A stretch of DNA of 64,000 bases from Selenomonas sp. (GTDB taxonomy: Bacteria > Bacillota_C > Negativicutes > Selenomonadales > Selenomonadaceae): NCBI RefSeq assembly GCF_024699275.1, contig NZ_JAILPX010000074.1:16661-80660 (forward strand). The letters are read 5' to 3'. The notes under the pieces are model-generated. The model made no database searches, was not told the origin of the DNA, and saw only the letters and a program-made list of their open reading frames with translations. Position numbers and translations under genes: made by a program. Positions 27,301-33,765 of the stretch are shown piece after piece; position 1 is the first letter of the stretch, and every line of letters starts with the position of its first letter.

Positions 27301-27445
27301 CCATAAAACTGGCACTGCGACGCAGCTGACGCATCAAAAAATTGCTTCTATTCCTGCGACGGGCCGCAGCCCGACGACATTTTCTCGAAACTCTCACTTT
27401 GCTTCTATCCTCATTTCCCTGCATTATTTCATCTATACGGAGCAA
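18371..27445 (-). CDS. TpsA-type filamentous haemagglutinin-like adhesin, 3,024 aa
   Basis: A very large exported protein. A long basic N-region precedes a signal core (SASFMAAGVMMVGSAPQTLA). The TPS secretion domain follows (about residues 65-320) with NAVINWQSFNIG, NPAGILFAPGAQVNASSIIAS and the repetitive beta-helix pattern of haemagglutinins. Residues about 330-2330 are degenerate parallel beta-helix repeats rich in Gly, Asp and Thr. MBG-like domains follow at about 2360-2640 (RTYGDGNANF, RIYGENNPNF, RTYGEENPVV), then a Pro/Glu/Thr repeat stalk and a roughly 260-residue C-terminus. It would be secreted by the adjacent TpsB and act in adhesion. The TTG at 27445 abuts the tpsB stop; an ATG at 27424 is also possible. 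Neither has a ribosome site, so translation is probably coupled to tpsB. Confidence 0.9.
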   Translation of the reverse strand: MLRIDEIMQGNEDRSKVRVSRKCRRAAARRRNRSNFLMRQLRRSASFMAAGVMMVGSAPQTLAMPQGGQVVAGAAEIAQKNAEMAIRQMSQNAVINWQSFNIGANERVNILQPNSQAAILNRVMDGHATQILGALQANGRVFVVNPAGILFAPGAQVNASSIIASTLDISNADFMAGRYAFVSQKDSGKVINNGELIAQNQGLVALLGKEAENDGVIVAQKGTAALAAGSAISLDFNGDGKVSVIPSQEAVDHVVTNRGLVEADGGLVFMSAAAGDELTNSVLNQEGMIKAQSFDGKTGRVQLTADDVKVKAGSTIDVRGTDGGKVEIGGGWQGSGDLAHAKQVQIEAGANIKADAQAENGHGGQVAVWSDGKTSFQGTISARGKGTGAGGRVETSGHVLDVTGEVSAASDQQQGEWLLDPYNVTITEGGDDASEKINADYTAGKPNSQIANTVINAALKDNTKVRISTGSAGTDDGDIVVDGAIKSSGTNATLSLEAARDIIINKDIKGDQLNLDFQSNSGNKGKFMGGKISQAASSTITTNGGSVYFHGGNKDDMARATVKGESGIQLAGKIATAGGDITLHGATNDENSDGVQITGTVDAGIGKLSLLAHNEAGGNGLAYDGELIARDMQLTMDAVKGSGKIQSVADDGQKGVLSIQTETRNGTISLGSGEGLQVSGKLLDGGFAKTKIGAEDNAGLVQVGSDIETTGDFVIHGGSLALNAGLKTDQGITLRTAGKVQATDAGKITAEVLDVETKGDVKLNTDVAVIKGQANSLSIKNTSSRQNGGLTLGDAEGQLTAVKDIQIQSDGILTSAAGAVHSTAGDIELKADSFSLADDSVRGKGVLTIDTLTVGKSFGLGDAKGDVELSGIGFAAAGFSGIHFGSKDTGAVNIGTLTVNDNVSFTSGSSITVKGKVSSGDKAMAFTAAGKDGFAMEAGSELDAGTADIAVKADKLSLEGIFSKQNTGTLSFARSNTESYTIGGNDASAYITAESLGKIGDTFKNVIIGSESGGAVSLGDMAETPAYLTVKSGQTATITGNVTAKSLVLAAEKGIAEDGGSIQADALLLQGGKADLTGERNEIKTLAANISGALTVNNETDMTIGSVENRNGDQTATAEGITTKAGAVKITMAADKGLTMGTIDTGAADISISADAIAKGKATGKVTTSGKVQVYTTTADKTIAIDTKEHEGALNIDSDAFAQTGAFGNSYGELIIGRRTDEQDGVSQTGKVIIKHTNFSSKTTVRTENQVEFADSNIVGGDLTVHATGLQLDKDSTTDIANHNLNLNLTDSLDLGEGIINGSGKLNITTPEGKNIYLGGAGFSLPDGEEQGYKIGYGTVNSNLTGFSDFGITTKENVYLYQGGIDKSVKISGAKGVHVMEDVTLGSTEPAAATELTLGSSDGAIELAAGKTLTINGANTTVNAMAKEIKLGDGAKLAVQAGPVESSAAGKGSVTLTADALTIGTDALIDGGSGSFAMKTDNLTVDRGDATTNVQGKGELTLSTKNAGTNMLVEQDLTAAENGLHITAADINGGIFGDGFTELMLGNETGTGTLSIDRVGFTNSLTLQNGAGGAIVFKGANSVAAGKAVTLKAGRIANEIGGSFEAQSGAAGASQLNIYTNDLGQLKGTDGKTILGTGTLGLSTYDGSTTISITKDKQAGGLNLYDALLDGTGAFANSFSSFAIGNEDQQAITIAGGTLQKPTVLTTSTAGTISGSGLQADNVAFVGGAVELEGNNAIGKVAARAKSIAIEEAAGKKLSVGNVGGLEGITATTGDIHLKTDQLDLVDEAKLAGKGDLTMEQKTEGVALNIGDTAINKHGQGALNLQSAWFGGYDKNPAIADGFRHIYLGSGYGDANIDSSTDLHFLDPTTVRSGFEQAVSKSKTTTISGQTHIHLAGTDGIEFMAGTFKMNGASTIETESGNITLTADTVDLTSNNAEGTIKTAGKPGAKGGQLNIRTLDENRGIKVGSFDGQLGLEALYLEALYLDSSYFDADSKTRVFAKGFDAINIGRGAGKGSYEQAGTINFEDTINVIQGYRNAQAAVKISGKMSFGEKDYNIHSQNVVLSGVDIETTTGNVNISTNSLTNDTSQGSNSIKTTQGGKLTLDTFDPEREIHIGKTGTEGLDIDKAWFDTDTTKETAIFHGFNEINFGGEDHTGKITVNDFTAPKSNGTTTSVVNIQTKGDVDQSSTGGGLSADKVTIASGGDINLSNPENHIKEIGDVTGKTVAINNTPANGKTVTENTTTITGHIQGETVTFQTDGNLKIDSTGSIESTVGGVMLDASKGHFINENTKPGKEVIKTPESQRWIIHTDSPEGDNPGTLVPNGIRYDTQDDSEIKNPKQKDYGWDGNVLAYTKPLVVNVTSERTYGDGNANFITSDAFKVELADKDHKGTERERSQYKQLLDALRNEPDKSYRWDEKLTKTTDVNTTGGPAEGAVYGSVPQGTATETDRLVEYTGDNNLNATIHIDFKIVPRHLTIQAIDDSRIYGENNPNFQYKISEGTLAAGDSLNTKYSSTANSRSNVGTYAIDITDVNVIGNAKKGDYVIDKQAGKLDIKPRDVLITAGSASRTYGEENPVVEAYTVERGTTGSGRGLLDDDQITHVTMYYDENMKPTTDAGVYKDAIHVSDGWTFVGTDPKNYNFSYAPGTLTIYAEEAQKSITEQESQQNAPEPTVPEKPQPTDESDTQVTEPESQPTTPEPTVPEKPQPTDESDTQVTEPESQPTTPEPEVPEQPQPTDEPDTQVTEPESQPTTPEPEVPEQPQPTENIAIELVTNTTIKTSIDAGTQSNLPHTIGSDTPQTVSSVLSSTAPVSGGQAGFVSEVGTMDPNIEAPVNIAGSLLQPNSIVVTGGDNEPSTQSFEVAADGSFGLVLGENTSSTQENHVGEHKGEDGRSETQGAIPVLHTDGESKTLDGIYTINYNPEKLAIMPASQKVTIPEPSEIRKDSIKDYNFMYQSREGNYEVTYGNGIVAIYPEDKDSLNVLMHGSKNAVRAVLSTGILSAIQDIGAMPNQIRAVYIFTKLQ
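19154..19489 (-). repeat. Four 84-bp tandem repeats encoding a Pro/Thr/Glu stalk in tpsA
   Basis: Units begin at 19154, 19238, 19322 and 19406. Each encodes 28 residues containing QPTDESDTQVTEPESQPTTP-type sequence, and the last copy is diverged. The in-frame 84-bp period can expand or contract by slippage, changing stalk length. Confidence 0.85.
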
Positions 27446-29131
27446 TCAGAAAAATTTGTACAACTGGAACCAAAGGCGTCCATTACAATCATCATCCGAT
27501 TCTGCGTTTTCTGAGCCAAGTTTCCAGGCATAATGTAACCGGGCTGCCCAATTATCTTCATGACTCCAGTTGACGCCCAGTCCCGCTCCATATAAACTGC
27601 GTCCATTCCCGCGACTGGCTGTACGGCTGTTTCCATCATGATAAGCATCCACATGACCTCCATCGACAAAGGCAATCAGCTGCCAGGTATTGGGATTATT
27701 CTCACGGCTTGGCAGATTCCAGCGCAGCTCGGTCGTCCAGCGCCAGCCATCATCCCCAGACGCCTCTCCCTGTGGATAAGCGCGGACACCATAAGGTCCA
27801 CCCAGGGTAAATTTTTCGGACCCATCCAGATTCTTACCGGCCCATTGGCGCTCATAGCTCAGCCATAACGCCACCCGGTCGTTCACCCGTTGTAAGCGGG
27901 TAAGGCTGAGATGATATTTATCAAAATGGCCATCTGTATGCGTTCCGTTCCGTAGACCTGGGGCTTCTATGGCATCTAGTTGACGTTGCAAATCATTTTC
28001 TAAAAATAAACGGCCATTTGTATACGTCAGCGCCCAGGTGTTCTTTCCACCAGAAGCAAAGGTATCCAGTTGGTCGCCATGAAGCATAATCGACCAATTC
28101 TTTGCCTCTTTTGGGTTGTCCAGAACGGCAAAAGAAGAAGACTCGGAGCGCAATTTTTTCCAATCGAAACGAGCCGTTGCATACCAATTGATATTGCGGC
28201 TTCGCTTGAAATTATGCTGCCACCAAATACTGGTTGTATCGGCTTTACCCGTCAACCCCATTGGCGCAAACCGATCGGCCAATGCATAACGCGACTTGCC
28301 ATAGCTGATTCCCAGTTTATTTCCCCGATGGGAAACAGGCGTCACATAGGATATTGACCCGCTCCAGGTGTCACTGCCATGATTGGCAAGCACACTGCCA
28401 ATGGAGAACAAATCCCCTTGGCGAAATGGACTGGCGTAATTCACAAAAGCGCTGTACTGGTACTTTCCTGTATAGCGGTATCCACCATTGTCAAATCCTA
28501 CATATCCCCATATACGATTTCCTTTAGGCTTAACCTGTACAAGCAAATCAGTCGTGCCGGGTTTACTGCCGGCCTTAAGCTGCGTTTTTGCCTCTACACG
28601 CTGTAAATCCCCGGTCAGCCAGACACCGCGCTCCAGATTCCTGTGTTTGACCACATCTCCTTTACGGATGCCGATTTCACGGCGCAGGGCTTCTTCCTGA
28701 ACATAGGTTTCATTCTTGACGATTACATTGTCGTAATGCCCTGGTACAATGCGCATTTCCACCAGACCTTTAGTGAAATCCTGCGGCGGCAAATAGACCA
28801 TTGCCACAAAATAGCCTTTCCCGCGCAGGTGCTTCTGTACCTCCTGTGCCTGTTCCTCCAACTGATGGATGGTCGCATTTTTTCGCTTATGTTTGTCTAA
28901 AAGCTGCTGCAACTCATCGTCAGTTACCGGGTTTTCTCCGGAAAAGACATAGCGGGCAACTGTGATGGACGGCTCAGCCTGCCCTGTTGCTTTCTTGGCA
29001 GCATCTGCCAGTCCTGTTGGAATTCCTATCAGGAAAATACCCGTCACGGCGCCTGCCGTAAATTTTGTCCACAAATTCCTTGTCTTGTTTTTCCGAATAT
29101 GTCTTGCCTGTCCACGGACATGCCTTCCCAT
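27446..29131 (-). CDS. TpsB outer-membrane transporter (ShlB/FhaC/HecB family)
   Basis: 561 residues. An N-terminal signal (LWTKFTAGAVTGIFLIGIPTGLADA) leads to two POTRA domains (about 55-210; YVFSGENPVTDDEL, GYFVAMVYLPPQDFTKGLVEMRIVPG). A C-terminal 16-strand barrel includes the family L6 motif LGGPYGVRAYPQGE and ends in aromatic LWFQLYKFF. It recognises the TPS domain of TpsA and moves it across the outer membrane. A GAGAGGAG site precedes the ATG. The stop codon directly abuts the tpsA start. It demonstrates an outer membrane in this otherwise Firmicute-like genome. Confidence 0.93.
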   Translation of the reverse strand: MGRHVRGQARHIRKNKTRNLWTKFTAGAVTGIFLIGIPTGLADAAKKATGQAEPSITVARYVFSGENPVTDDELQQLLDKHKRKNATIHQLEEQAQEVQKHLRGKGYFVAMVYLPPQDFTKGLVEMRIVPGHYDNVIVKNETYVQEEALRREIGIRKGDVVKHRNLERGVWLTGDLQRVEAKTQLKAGSKPGTTDLLVQVKPKGNRIWGYVGFDNGGYRYTGKYQYSAFVNYASPFRQGDLFSIGSVLANHGSDTWSGSISYVTPVSHRGNKLGISYGKSRYALADRFAPMGLTGKADTTSIWWQHNFKRSRNINWYATARFDWKKLRSESSSFAVLDNPKEAKNWSIMLHGDQLDTFASGGKNTWALTYTNGRLFLENDLQRQLDAIEAPGLRNGTHTDGHFDKYHLSLTRLQRVNDRVALWLSYERQWAGKNLDGSEKFTLGGPYGVRAYPQGEASGDDGWRWTTELRWNLPSRENNPNTWQLIAFVDGGHVDAYHDGNSRTASRGNGRSLYGAGLGVNWSHEDNWAARLHYAWKLGSENAESDDDCNGRLWFQLYKFF

Positions 29132-29200
29132 TCAGATACTCCTCTCTTACAATCCTTTTTATTCGATCCTTTTAATCGTATTTTAATATTATCGCCATTC

Positions 29201-29232
29201 TGTATAGACCAAAAGGCCATATGTCCTTTTGG
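29201..29232 (-). promoter_or_regulatory. Dyad operator and probable promoter of tpsB-tpsA
   Basis: CCAAAAGG and CCTTTTGG flank a near-symmetric CATATG core (29209-29232), next to a TATACA -10 box (29201-29206, minus). The -35 region lies inside the dyad and is poor (AAAGGA), so a protein bound there could repress or activate the TPS operon. Confidence 0.4.
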
Positions 29233-29261
29233 TTTATAATTTGCAAACAAGTAATTCTAAC

Positions 29262-29300
29262 AAAAAAGACGATATGATTCAAGGGTAGAATCATATCGTC
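29262..29300 (-). terminator. Rho-independent terminator after the second proline-rich gene
   Basis: GACGATATGATTC and its exact complement with a 7-nt loop, followed on the minus strand by TTTTTTG, 18 nt past the stop at 29318. Confidence 0.9.
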
Positions 29301-29317
29301 CGAAATAAATTTTTCGC

Positions 29318-29665
29318 TTATCCTTTATCTTTTTGCTGATTATGCTGCGCTCCATCAGGGGGAGGCAAAGAATTTCCGTCTTTATCTTTAGGGGGTTCAG
29401 GCGGCTGTTCGCCATTCTGATTCACACCATTATGCCCCTGTACTTTATCATCAGGTGGTGGGAGAGGATTGCCGTTTTCATCCTTAGGCGGTTCAGGCGA
29501 CTGCTCGCCGTTCTTCATCTTGGGTGGCTGACTGTTTTGGGTGCTTTGACTTACCTGTTGAATACCAGCCGTATCCAGCGAATAATAAGCAGGCGCCATT
29601 ACCGGAAGAGCACCTAAAGCTGCAATTCCTGCTACAATGCCAGCTAATAAAAGTTTCTTGCTCAT
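29318..29665 (-). CDS. Secreted proline-rich repeat protein (paralogue of 15405 gene)
   Basis: 115 residues from the ATG at 29665, using the same start logic as its paralogue. The signal peptide (KKLLLAGIVAGIAALGALPVMA) is almost identical. The mature part has two units beginning NGEQ(P/S)PEPPKD and ending PLPPPD or SLPPPDG, and a Gln/Lys tail. The Tyr-containing segment after the signal (PAYYSLDTAGIQQVSQST) differs most. It has its own PhoP-like box promoter and terminator, so it is a single-gene unit. With the 15405 gene it brackets the TPS/IS region. Function unknown. Confidence 0.75.
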   Translation of the reverse strand: MSKKLLLAGIVAGIAALGALPVMAPAYYSLDTAGIQQVSQSTQNSQPPKMKNGEQSPEPPKDENGNPLPPPDDKVQGHNGVNQNGEQPPEPPKDKDGNSLPPPDGAQHNQQKDKG

Positions 29666-29715
29666 GTGTCTCATCCTTTCGTCACAAACAACATGTTAAC
29701 CATCTACATGTTGTA

Positions 29716-29769
29716 AGTATATCCGCTGCAGATTAAATTGTGCTTAGCAGGCGATTAAAAATACGTTAG
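29716..29769 (-). promoter_or_regulatory. PhoP-like box array and promoter, second copy
   Basis: TTA(A/G) cores at 29733, 29744, 29755 and 29766, exactly 11 bp apart. A TATACT -10 (29716-29721) lies 11 nt from the nearest core, the same geometry as at 15799-15852. Sequence between the cores has drifted at some positions while the cores and spacing are kept. Confidence 0.65.
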
Positions 29770-29802
29770 AATTTCTTTTACCAAAGGTACCTGCTCCATA
29801 AA

Positions 29803-29844
29803 AATAGCTATGACCGACCTTTGCAAGGCACAATCATAGCTATT
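29803..29844 (-). terminator. Terminator after the chemoreceptor gene
   Basis: AATAGCTATGA and TCATAGCTATT pair around a 20-nt loop and are followed on the minus strand by TTTTATGG, 14 nt past the stop at 29858. Confidence 0.75.
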
Positions 29845-29857
29845 GCCTGTGTATTTT

Positions 29858-31537
29858 TTAGACTTTGAATTTGCTGACTTCGTCTCGCAGGGATTTTGCC
29901 AGGCTGGCTAACTGCTGGCAGGCATCCGTGATTTCATGCATGGTGGCAGCCTGTTCTTCGGTGGCTGCAGAAACATTTTGCGCTTCGTCGGTGGAAACCT
30001 TGCTGGAATCAACGACGCCCTTCATGCTGTTGGCTGTCTCATGGCTGGCATTGTTCAACAGTTCAATATGACCAATGGACTCCATGACCTTATCGTTTAA
30101 CTTGCCAACATACTCTTCAATAATCTTAAAGGATTCACCGGTGGCCGATACGATGGCTGCCCCCTCTCCCACGCTTTTATTTCCTTCACTGATGGACTGT
30201 ACCGCCAGTTCTGTATCGGACTGAATGGCGGTTACCAGTTGAGTGATTTCCTGGGTAGCATTGCGGGACTGCTCGGCCAGTTTGCGGATTTCTTCAGCCA
30301 CGACAGCAAAGCCACGGCCAGCTTCGCCGGCTCTGGCCGCTTCAATGGCAGCATTCAGCGCCAACAGATTGGTCTGTCCTGCGATATTGGAAATGGTCTC
30401 TACAATCATGCCAATCTCGGATGAACGTTTTCCCAAGGTTCCCACCACATTGGCAGAGGCATTTACCTGATTGGCGATATTCTTGATCTGTTCCACTGCC
30501 TGACCGACGGTCTTACGGCCGTCAATGGCTTTTTCCTTGCTTTGCTGGGCAACATTGGCCATGATTTCGGCATCGGCATGGAGAGTATGCATCTTATCGC
30601 GCATATTATTGGCACTATCCTGCAGCGTATTGATGGTGATGATTTGTTCATGGGTACCCTCGGCCAGTTTCACCGCACTTTCTGCAACCTGCTGGATGGA
30701 TACACTGGTCTGTTCTGCCTGGGTGGTTAAGGTAGCTGCTGAATCGGCAACACTGGAGGAAGATTGCTCCACACCAGACAGAAGACTGCGCAGCTTATCC
30801 TTCATCTGATTAGCGCTGGCCGCCAGTTCACCAATTTCATCGGGACTAACCTCCAGGGATTGACCGCGCATATCCCCTTCTGCAATTTTCTGCATAGCGC
30901 TATTTACCAGCTTCAAGGGGGCCATTGTTCTACCCGTCAAAATCCAGGTGGCTACTCCCATGAGGGCAATGATCACGAATAGTGCAATAATCATGGACCA
31001 GATGAACTTAGCCTGAATATCATCCAACTGATGAACAGACAGCCCTACAAACACCATGCCGATTACCTTTCCAGAGGCATCCTTAATGGGTCTGTAGGCA
31101 CTTTCATAGCTTTCACCAAGGACTTCTGCGCTCCCGGTGTAAGCCTGTCCCTGTTTCAGCACAATTTCCTGAACTTTAGCGGATGCCGGTGTTCCCACAG
31201 AACGTTTACCTTCCTTTTGGACGGTAGTCGTTACACGATTTTCTCCCTTGAAAAAGGTTACATGGCCGCTGACCATCTTCCCCAGAGCATCCACTTCCGC
31301 GTCAGCACCTTCGATTCGCTTATCGCCCTTAAAGAGCAGATTATTTTCCAGATGCCAGTCTCCAGGGTAACGCTCCTCCATGAGCTCTTGAATCAGGTTG
31401 ACACTCGAATCGGCTTTCATTTGCAAGGATTTACAAAACCCTTCCATCGCATTGTAATAGCCAATCATGCCAACACATAAGCAAGCAATTACAATGAATA
31501 GATTTATGCCTAAAACCGCTTTGGTCTGTAACTTCAT
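29858..31537 (-). CDS. Methyl-accepting chemotaxis protein
   Basis: 559 residues. The first membrane helix is at about 7-29. A single-Cache-like sensor (about 33-185) contains [23 protein letters not shown]. The second helix (about 192-215) leads into a HAMP domain, then the long helical signalling domain with the conserved hairpin tip ([20 protein letters not shown], then [23 protein letters not shown]) and methylation helices. It controls CheA in response to an unknown ligand. No C-terminal CheR/CheB-binding pentapeptide is seen. The ATG at 31537 follows AAGGAGG by 9 nt; the frame extends 36 codons further upstream without support. Confidence 0.93.
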   Translation of the reverse strand: MKLQTKAVLGINLFIVIACLCVGMIGYYNAMEGFCKSLQMKADSSVNLIQELMEERYPGDWHLENNLLFKGDKRIEGADAEVDALGKMVSGHVTFFKGENRVTTTVQKEGKRSVGTPASAKVQEIVLKQGQAYTGSAEVLGESYESAYRPIKDASGKVIGMVFVGLSVHQLDDIQAKFIWSMIIALFVIIALMGVATWILTGRTMAPLKLVNSAMQKIAEGDMRGQSLEVSPDEIGELAASANQMKDKLRSLLSGVEQSSSSVADSAATLTTQAEQTSVSIQQVAESAVKLAEGTHEQIITINTLQDSANNMRDKMHTLHADAEIMANVAQQSKEKAIDGRKTVGQAVEQIKNIANQVNASANVVGTLGKRSSEIGMIVETISNIAGQTNLLALNAAIEAARAGEAGRGFAVVAEEIRKLAEQSRNATQEITQLVTAIQSDTELAVQSISEGNKSVGEGAAIVSATGESFKIIEEYVGKLNDKVMESIGHIELLNNASHETANSMKGVVDSSKVSTDEAQNVSAATEEQAATMHEITDACQQLASLAKSLRDEVSKFKV

Positions 31538-31930
31538 ATTTTCCGGCCTCCTTGTTTTTAGTATTATGAATTTTTGCACTTTTAGCATTCGACAGGTCAG
31601 AATCCAATTTCTCTTCCTGGAAAGAAAGTTTCTGTAAATTCGCACGAATGCACTGTATGATTCCCCTTTTTCACACAGCCATATTCGTACTTTCTACATG
31701 GCTATCGCTTTCCTTCCGCTAAATCCCATTGCTGTTCATTTCCCCAGCTTTTTCCTCCTTCCCTGCAATAATTTCGGCGGTATACGGTTTTTTTCCTGCT
31801 GGGAAGAAGCGTTTTTCTTCCAGCATCGTCAAAAAAGCAGGTGATTGCAAATTCTTTCACGAAATATTAAGAAGATTGTGCTGTATGATTGCGAAAGGGA
31901 CAATGGATGCTTTAGTCTGGAGGAATTTCT
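31538..31930. other. Divergent intergenic region between chemoreceptor and zinc-ribbon gene
   Basis: No gene is evident in these 393 nt. A hairpin, GCTGGGAAGAA with TTCTTCCAGC (about 31797-31825), is not followed by a T-run on either strand. I could not pick a convincing promoter for either flanking gene. Confidence 0.4.
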
Positions 31931-32161
31931 ATGGTTAAGTATTATGATGGCTGCCCGCGCTGTGGCCGACGGGATTTTGGCGAGATCCTGCATTGCAAGC
32001 GTTGCAACACCGATTTTTGTACCAAGTGCCAAGGACAAAGAAAACTTCCTGTTGGTACAGAATATGGGTGCTGTCCCCGTTGTGGTGCGGAAATCGACGA
32101 TGATGATACGGTTATGGTGGTAACCACGGAAAAAGAAAATGCCCAGAGGAAGAACGCGTAA
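31931..32161 (+). CDS. Small zinc-ribbon protein, 76 aa
   Basis: It has four CxxC pairs: Cys8/Cys11 (CPRC), Cys22/Cys25 (CKRC), Cys30/Cys33 (CTKC) and Cys48/Cys51 (CPRC). That is enough for two zinc sites, and an acidic and polar tail follows. A GGAGG site 7 nt before the ATG supports expression. The paired knuckles suggest a nucleic-acid or protein-binding accessory factor, but I recognise no named family. It stands alone on the plus strand, divergent from the chemoreceptor. Confidence 0.7.
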   Translation: MVKYYDGCPRCGRRDFGEILHCKRCNTDFCTKCQGQRKLPVGTEYGCCPRCGAEIDDDDTVMVVTTEKENAQRKNA

Positions 32162-32407
32162 ATCCATGTTGTAGGAAAGAAGAACAAATATGCACGCCCT
32201 TCACTTCCCTAAATTGGGGGAATATAATCAAAGTTCGCTTTTAACTTAGCACCTGCCGGATAATCCGAACTTTTATGGTATAAGTTCATATTGAGGTCAC
32301 ATTTCTATGTTATCTTGTCCATGTGCTGTTCGGTGATGGACAGAAAATATTTGGTTCACACGTTATGCCCCACCAGGTATTGGAAACGTGCATAGGAGGA
32401 ATAGGTA

Positions 32408-32803
32408 ATGATTTCAGAGAATGTAAAAAAAGTATTTGCCGAGAACCCTTGGTTCATAGCTACCCATGGCAATGAGCTCAATGTTGTCCCTGTGGGATTC
32501 AAACACATTACCGAGGATGGTAAGTTCGCTATTGGTGCGGTTTTGCTGGATACTACCCTGGAAAACATCAAAAAAAATGGTCAGATCGCCATTGCGGTTG
32601 CCAATCCCACCACTGCGGAATCCTATCAGGTAAAAGGCAAGGCTGAGCTCTGTCAGGAAGGTGCTGCTTATGAGCAGTATGCTAAACTGGCCGAGGAAAC
32701 CTTCAAAGGGGCTCATCCAGTGAAATGTGCCATCCTGGTAACACCGGAAAAGCTCATTGTGGCAACGCCGAACAGCCGTAACCGTGAAGAACTCCCTCTC
32801 TAA
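32408..32803 (+). CDS. Pyridoxamine 5'-phosphate oxidase-like flavin-binding protein
   Basis: 131 residues with the split-barrel pattern of small FMN-binding proteins. The opening WFIATHGNELNVVPVGFKHI is followed by a strand pair (GKFAIGAVLLDTTLENIKKN), GQIAIAVANP and YQVKGKAELC. Such proteins bind FMN or a related cofactor and reduce or sense small molecules; the substrate is not evident. An AGGAGG site is placed 8 nt before the ATG. The 246 nt upstream hold no gene, only an inverted CACGTT/AACGTG pair near 32362-32392. It lies 45 nt before the ferritin-like gene and may be co-transcribed with it. Confidence 0.78.
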   Translation: MISENVKKVFAENPWFIATHGNELNVVPVGFKHITEDGKFAIGAVLLDTTLENIKKNGQIAIAVANPTTAESYQVKGKAELCQEGAAYEQYAKLAEETFKGAHPVKCAILVTPEKLIVATPNSRNREELPL

Positions 32804-32848
32804 AAGGCCATGCATTACCCTATTGGTTAACAAAAAGCAGGAATGATT

Positions 32849-33268
32849 ATGACGATGTTCGATTATGCACAAGATTCTAAGTTTGTAGAAATCATCAAAC
32901 AGATGCAGCAGGCAGAAACCGGAGGCAGTACGCTGTATTATACCATGGCCTTTTTAGCCAAGGAAAAGGGCTATGATGACCTCTATGAAGCCATCGTGCA
33001 AAATGCTGTAGAAGATTCTCTGCATGGCGGAATGTATAATGCCATGTTAGGCAAAGGGAAAGAGGATGAAGAAGCCTTCTGGAAGATGGTGGTGGGTTTA
33101 TATCAAGCCGAGAAAGGCGCTGAGGGCAAGCTGCGTTCCCTGGCCGATACGGTCCGCCAGGGCGGTGAAGAGCAGCTGGCTGCCTGCATTGAAGGCACCA
33201 TCGAAGAGGAAAATGAGCATGCCCGCCGTTTGGAAAAGGTATTCCAGGCCCATGGCATTGCCTACTGA
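32849..33268 (+). CDS. Ferritin-like / rubrerythrin-type protein
   Basis: About 139 residues, all-helical, with iron-ligand motifs spaced as in four-helix ferritin-like proteins: an early Glu in QMQQAETGGSTLYYTM, then NAVEDSLHGG, and EGTIEEENEHARR near the C-terminus (ExxH). The rubredoxin domain of classical rubrerythrins is absent. It probably handles peroxide or stores iron in this anaerobe. The ATG at 32849 is 6 nt from the AGCAGGA site; an ATG two codons earlier is too close to it. Confidence 0.65.
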   Translation: MTMFDYAQDSKFVEIIKQMQQAETGGSTLYYTMAFLAKEKGYDDLYEAIVQNAVEDSLHGGMYNAMLGKGKEDEEAFWKMVVGLYQAEKGAEGKLRSLADTVRQGGEEQLAACIEGTIEEENEHARRLEKVFQAHGIAY

Positions 33269-33289
33269 TTTCGGGGCATTTTCACCTTC

Positions 33290-33406
33290 TTGACACATGA
33301 CTTTTGATTTGCTATACGAACAATCAATTTGATAGGTATCGCCGGGTACATCCGATGCTGGTTCCGATAGGCCTTTGCAGGAACAGCTCTGGATGTACCC
33401 TTTTTT
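33290..33406 (+). promoter_or_regulatory. Promoter and attenuator leader of the guanidinium exporter gene
   Basis: TTGACA (33290-33295), 17 nt, TATACG (33313-33318). The leader then folds into a 10-bp stem GGGTACATCC (33344-33353) with GGATGTACCC (33391-33400), enclosing an inner hairpin GCTGGTTCC / GGAACAGC. TTTTTT (33401-33406) follows, 5 nt before the ribosome site. This is a terminator with an embedded structured element. Because the gene encodes a Gdx-type exporter, a guanidine riboswitch is the obvious candidate, but I could not match a specific class. Confidence 0.6.
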
Positions 33407-33423
33407 GTTAGAGGAGTGTTGTT

Positions 33424-33738
33424 ATGTATTGGGCCTATCTGCTGATTGCAGGTCTATTTGAAACGTTTTGGGCGACCATGCTCAAGTTTTCCCATGGCTT
33501 CAGCAAGCCTCTCCCCACCCTCATGACGATTCTAGGGATGCTGGTGAGTTTTTACCTGCTGGCTAAAGCATTAAAAGGGATTTCTCTGGGAATGGGGTAC
33601 GCTGTCTGGACTGGTATTGGCATTGTCGGCACTTTTGTCATCAGCCTGCTGGTCTTCCAGGATTCCTTTAATCTTGGCCAATGTATCTGTGTGTTCCTTA
33701 TTCTTGCAGGTATCGTGGGGCTGCGCATCTTAAGCTGA
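33424..33738 (+). CDS. gdx: Gdx/SugE-type small multidrug resistance protein (guanidinium exporter)
   Basis: 104 residues with four membrane helices. The essential Glu13 is in LFETFW. The sequence LKFSHGFSKPLPT after helix 1 and GYAVWTGIGIVGT in helix 3 are diagnostic of the Gdx/SugE subgroup, which exchanges guanidinium for protons as an antiparallel dimer, rather than of the EmrE drug-efflux subgroup. A single SMR gene is enough because the subunit inserts in both orientations. A GAGGAG site precedes the ATG. The attenuator-bearing leader upstream fits ligand-controlled expression. Confidence 0.82.
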   Translation: MYWAYLLIAGLFETFWATMLKFSHGFSKPLPTLMTILGMLVSFYLLAKALKGISLGMGYAVWTGIGIVGTFVISLLVFQDSFNLGQCICVFLILAGIVGLRILS

Positions 33739-33765
33739 ACACTTTTCTGGTGAAACCTATCTTAA

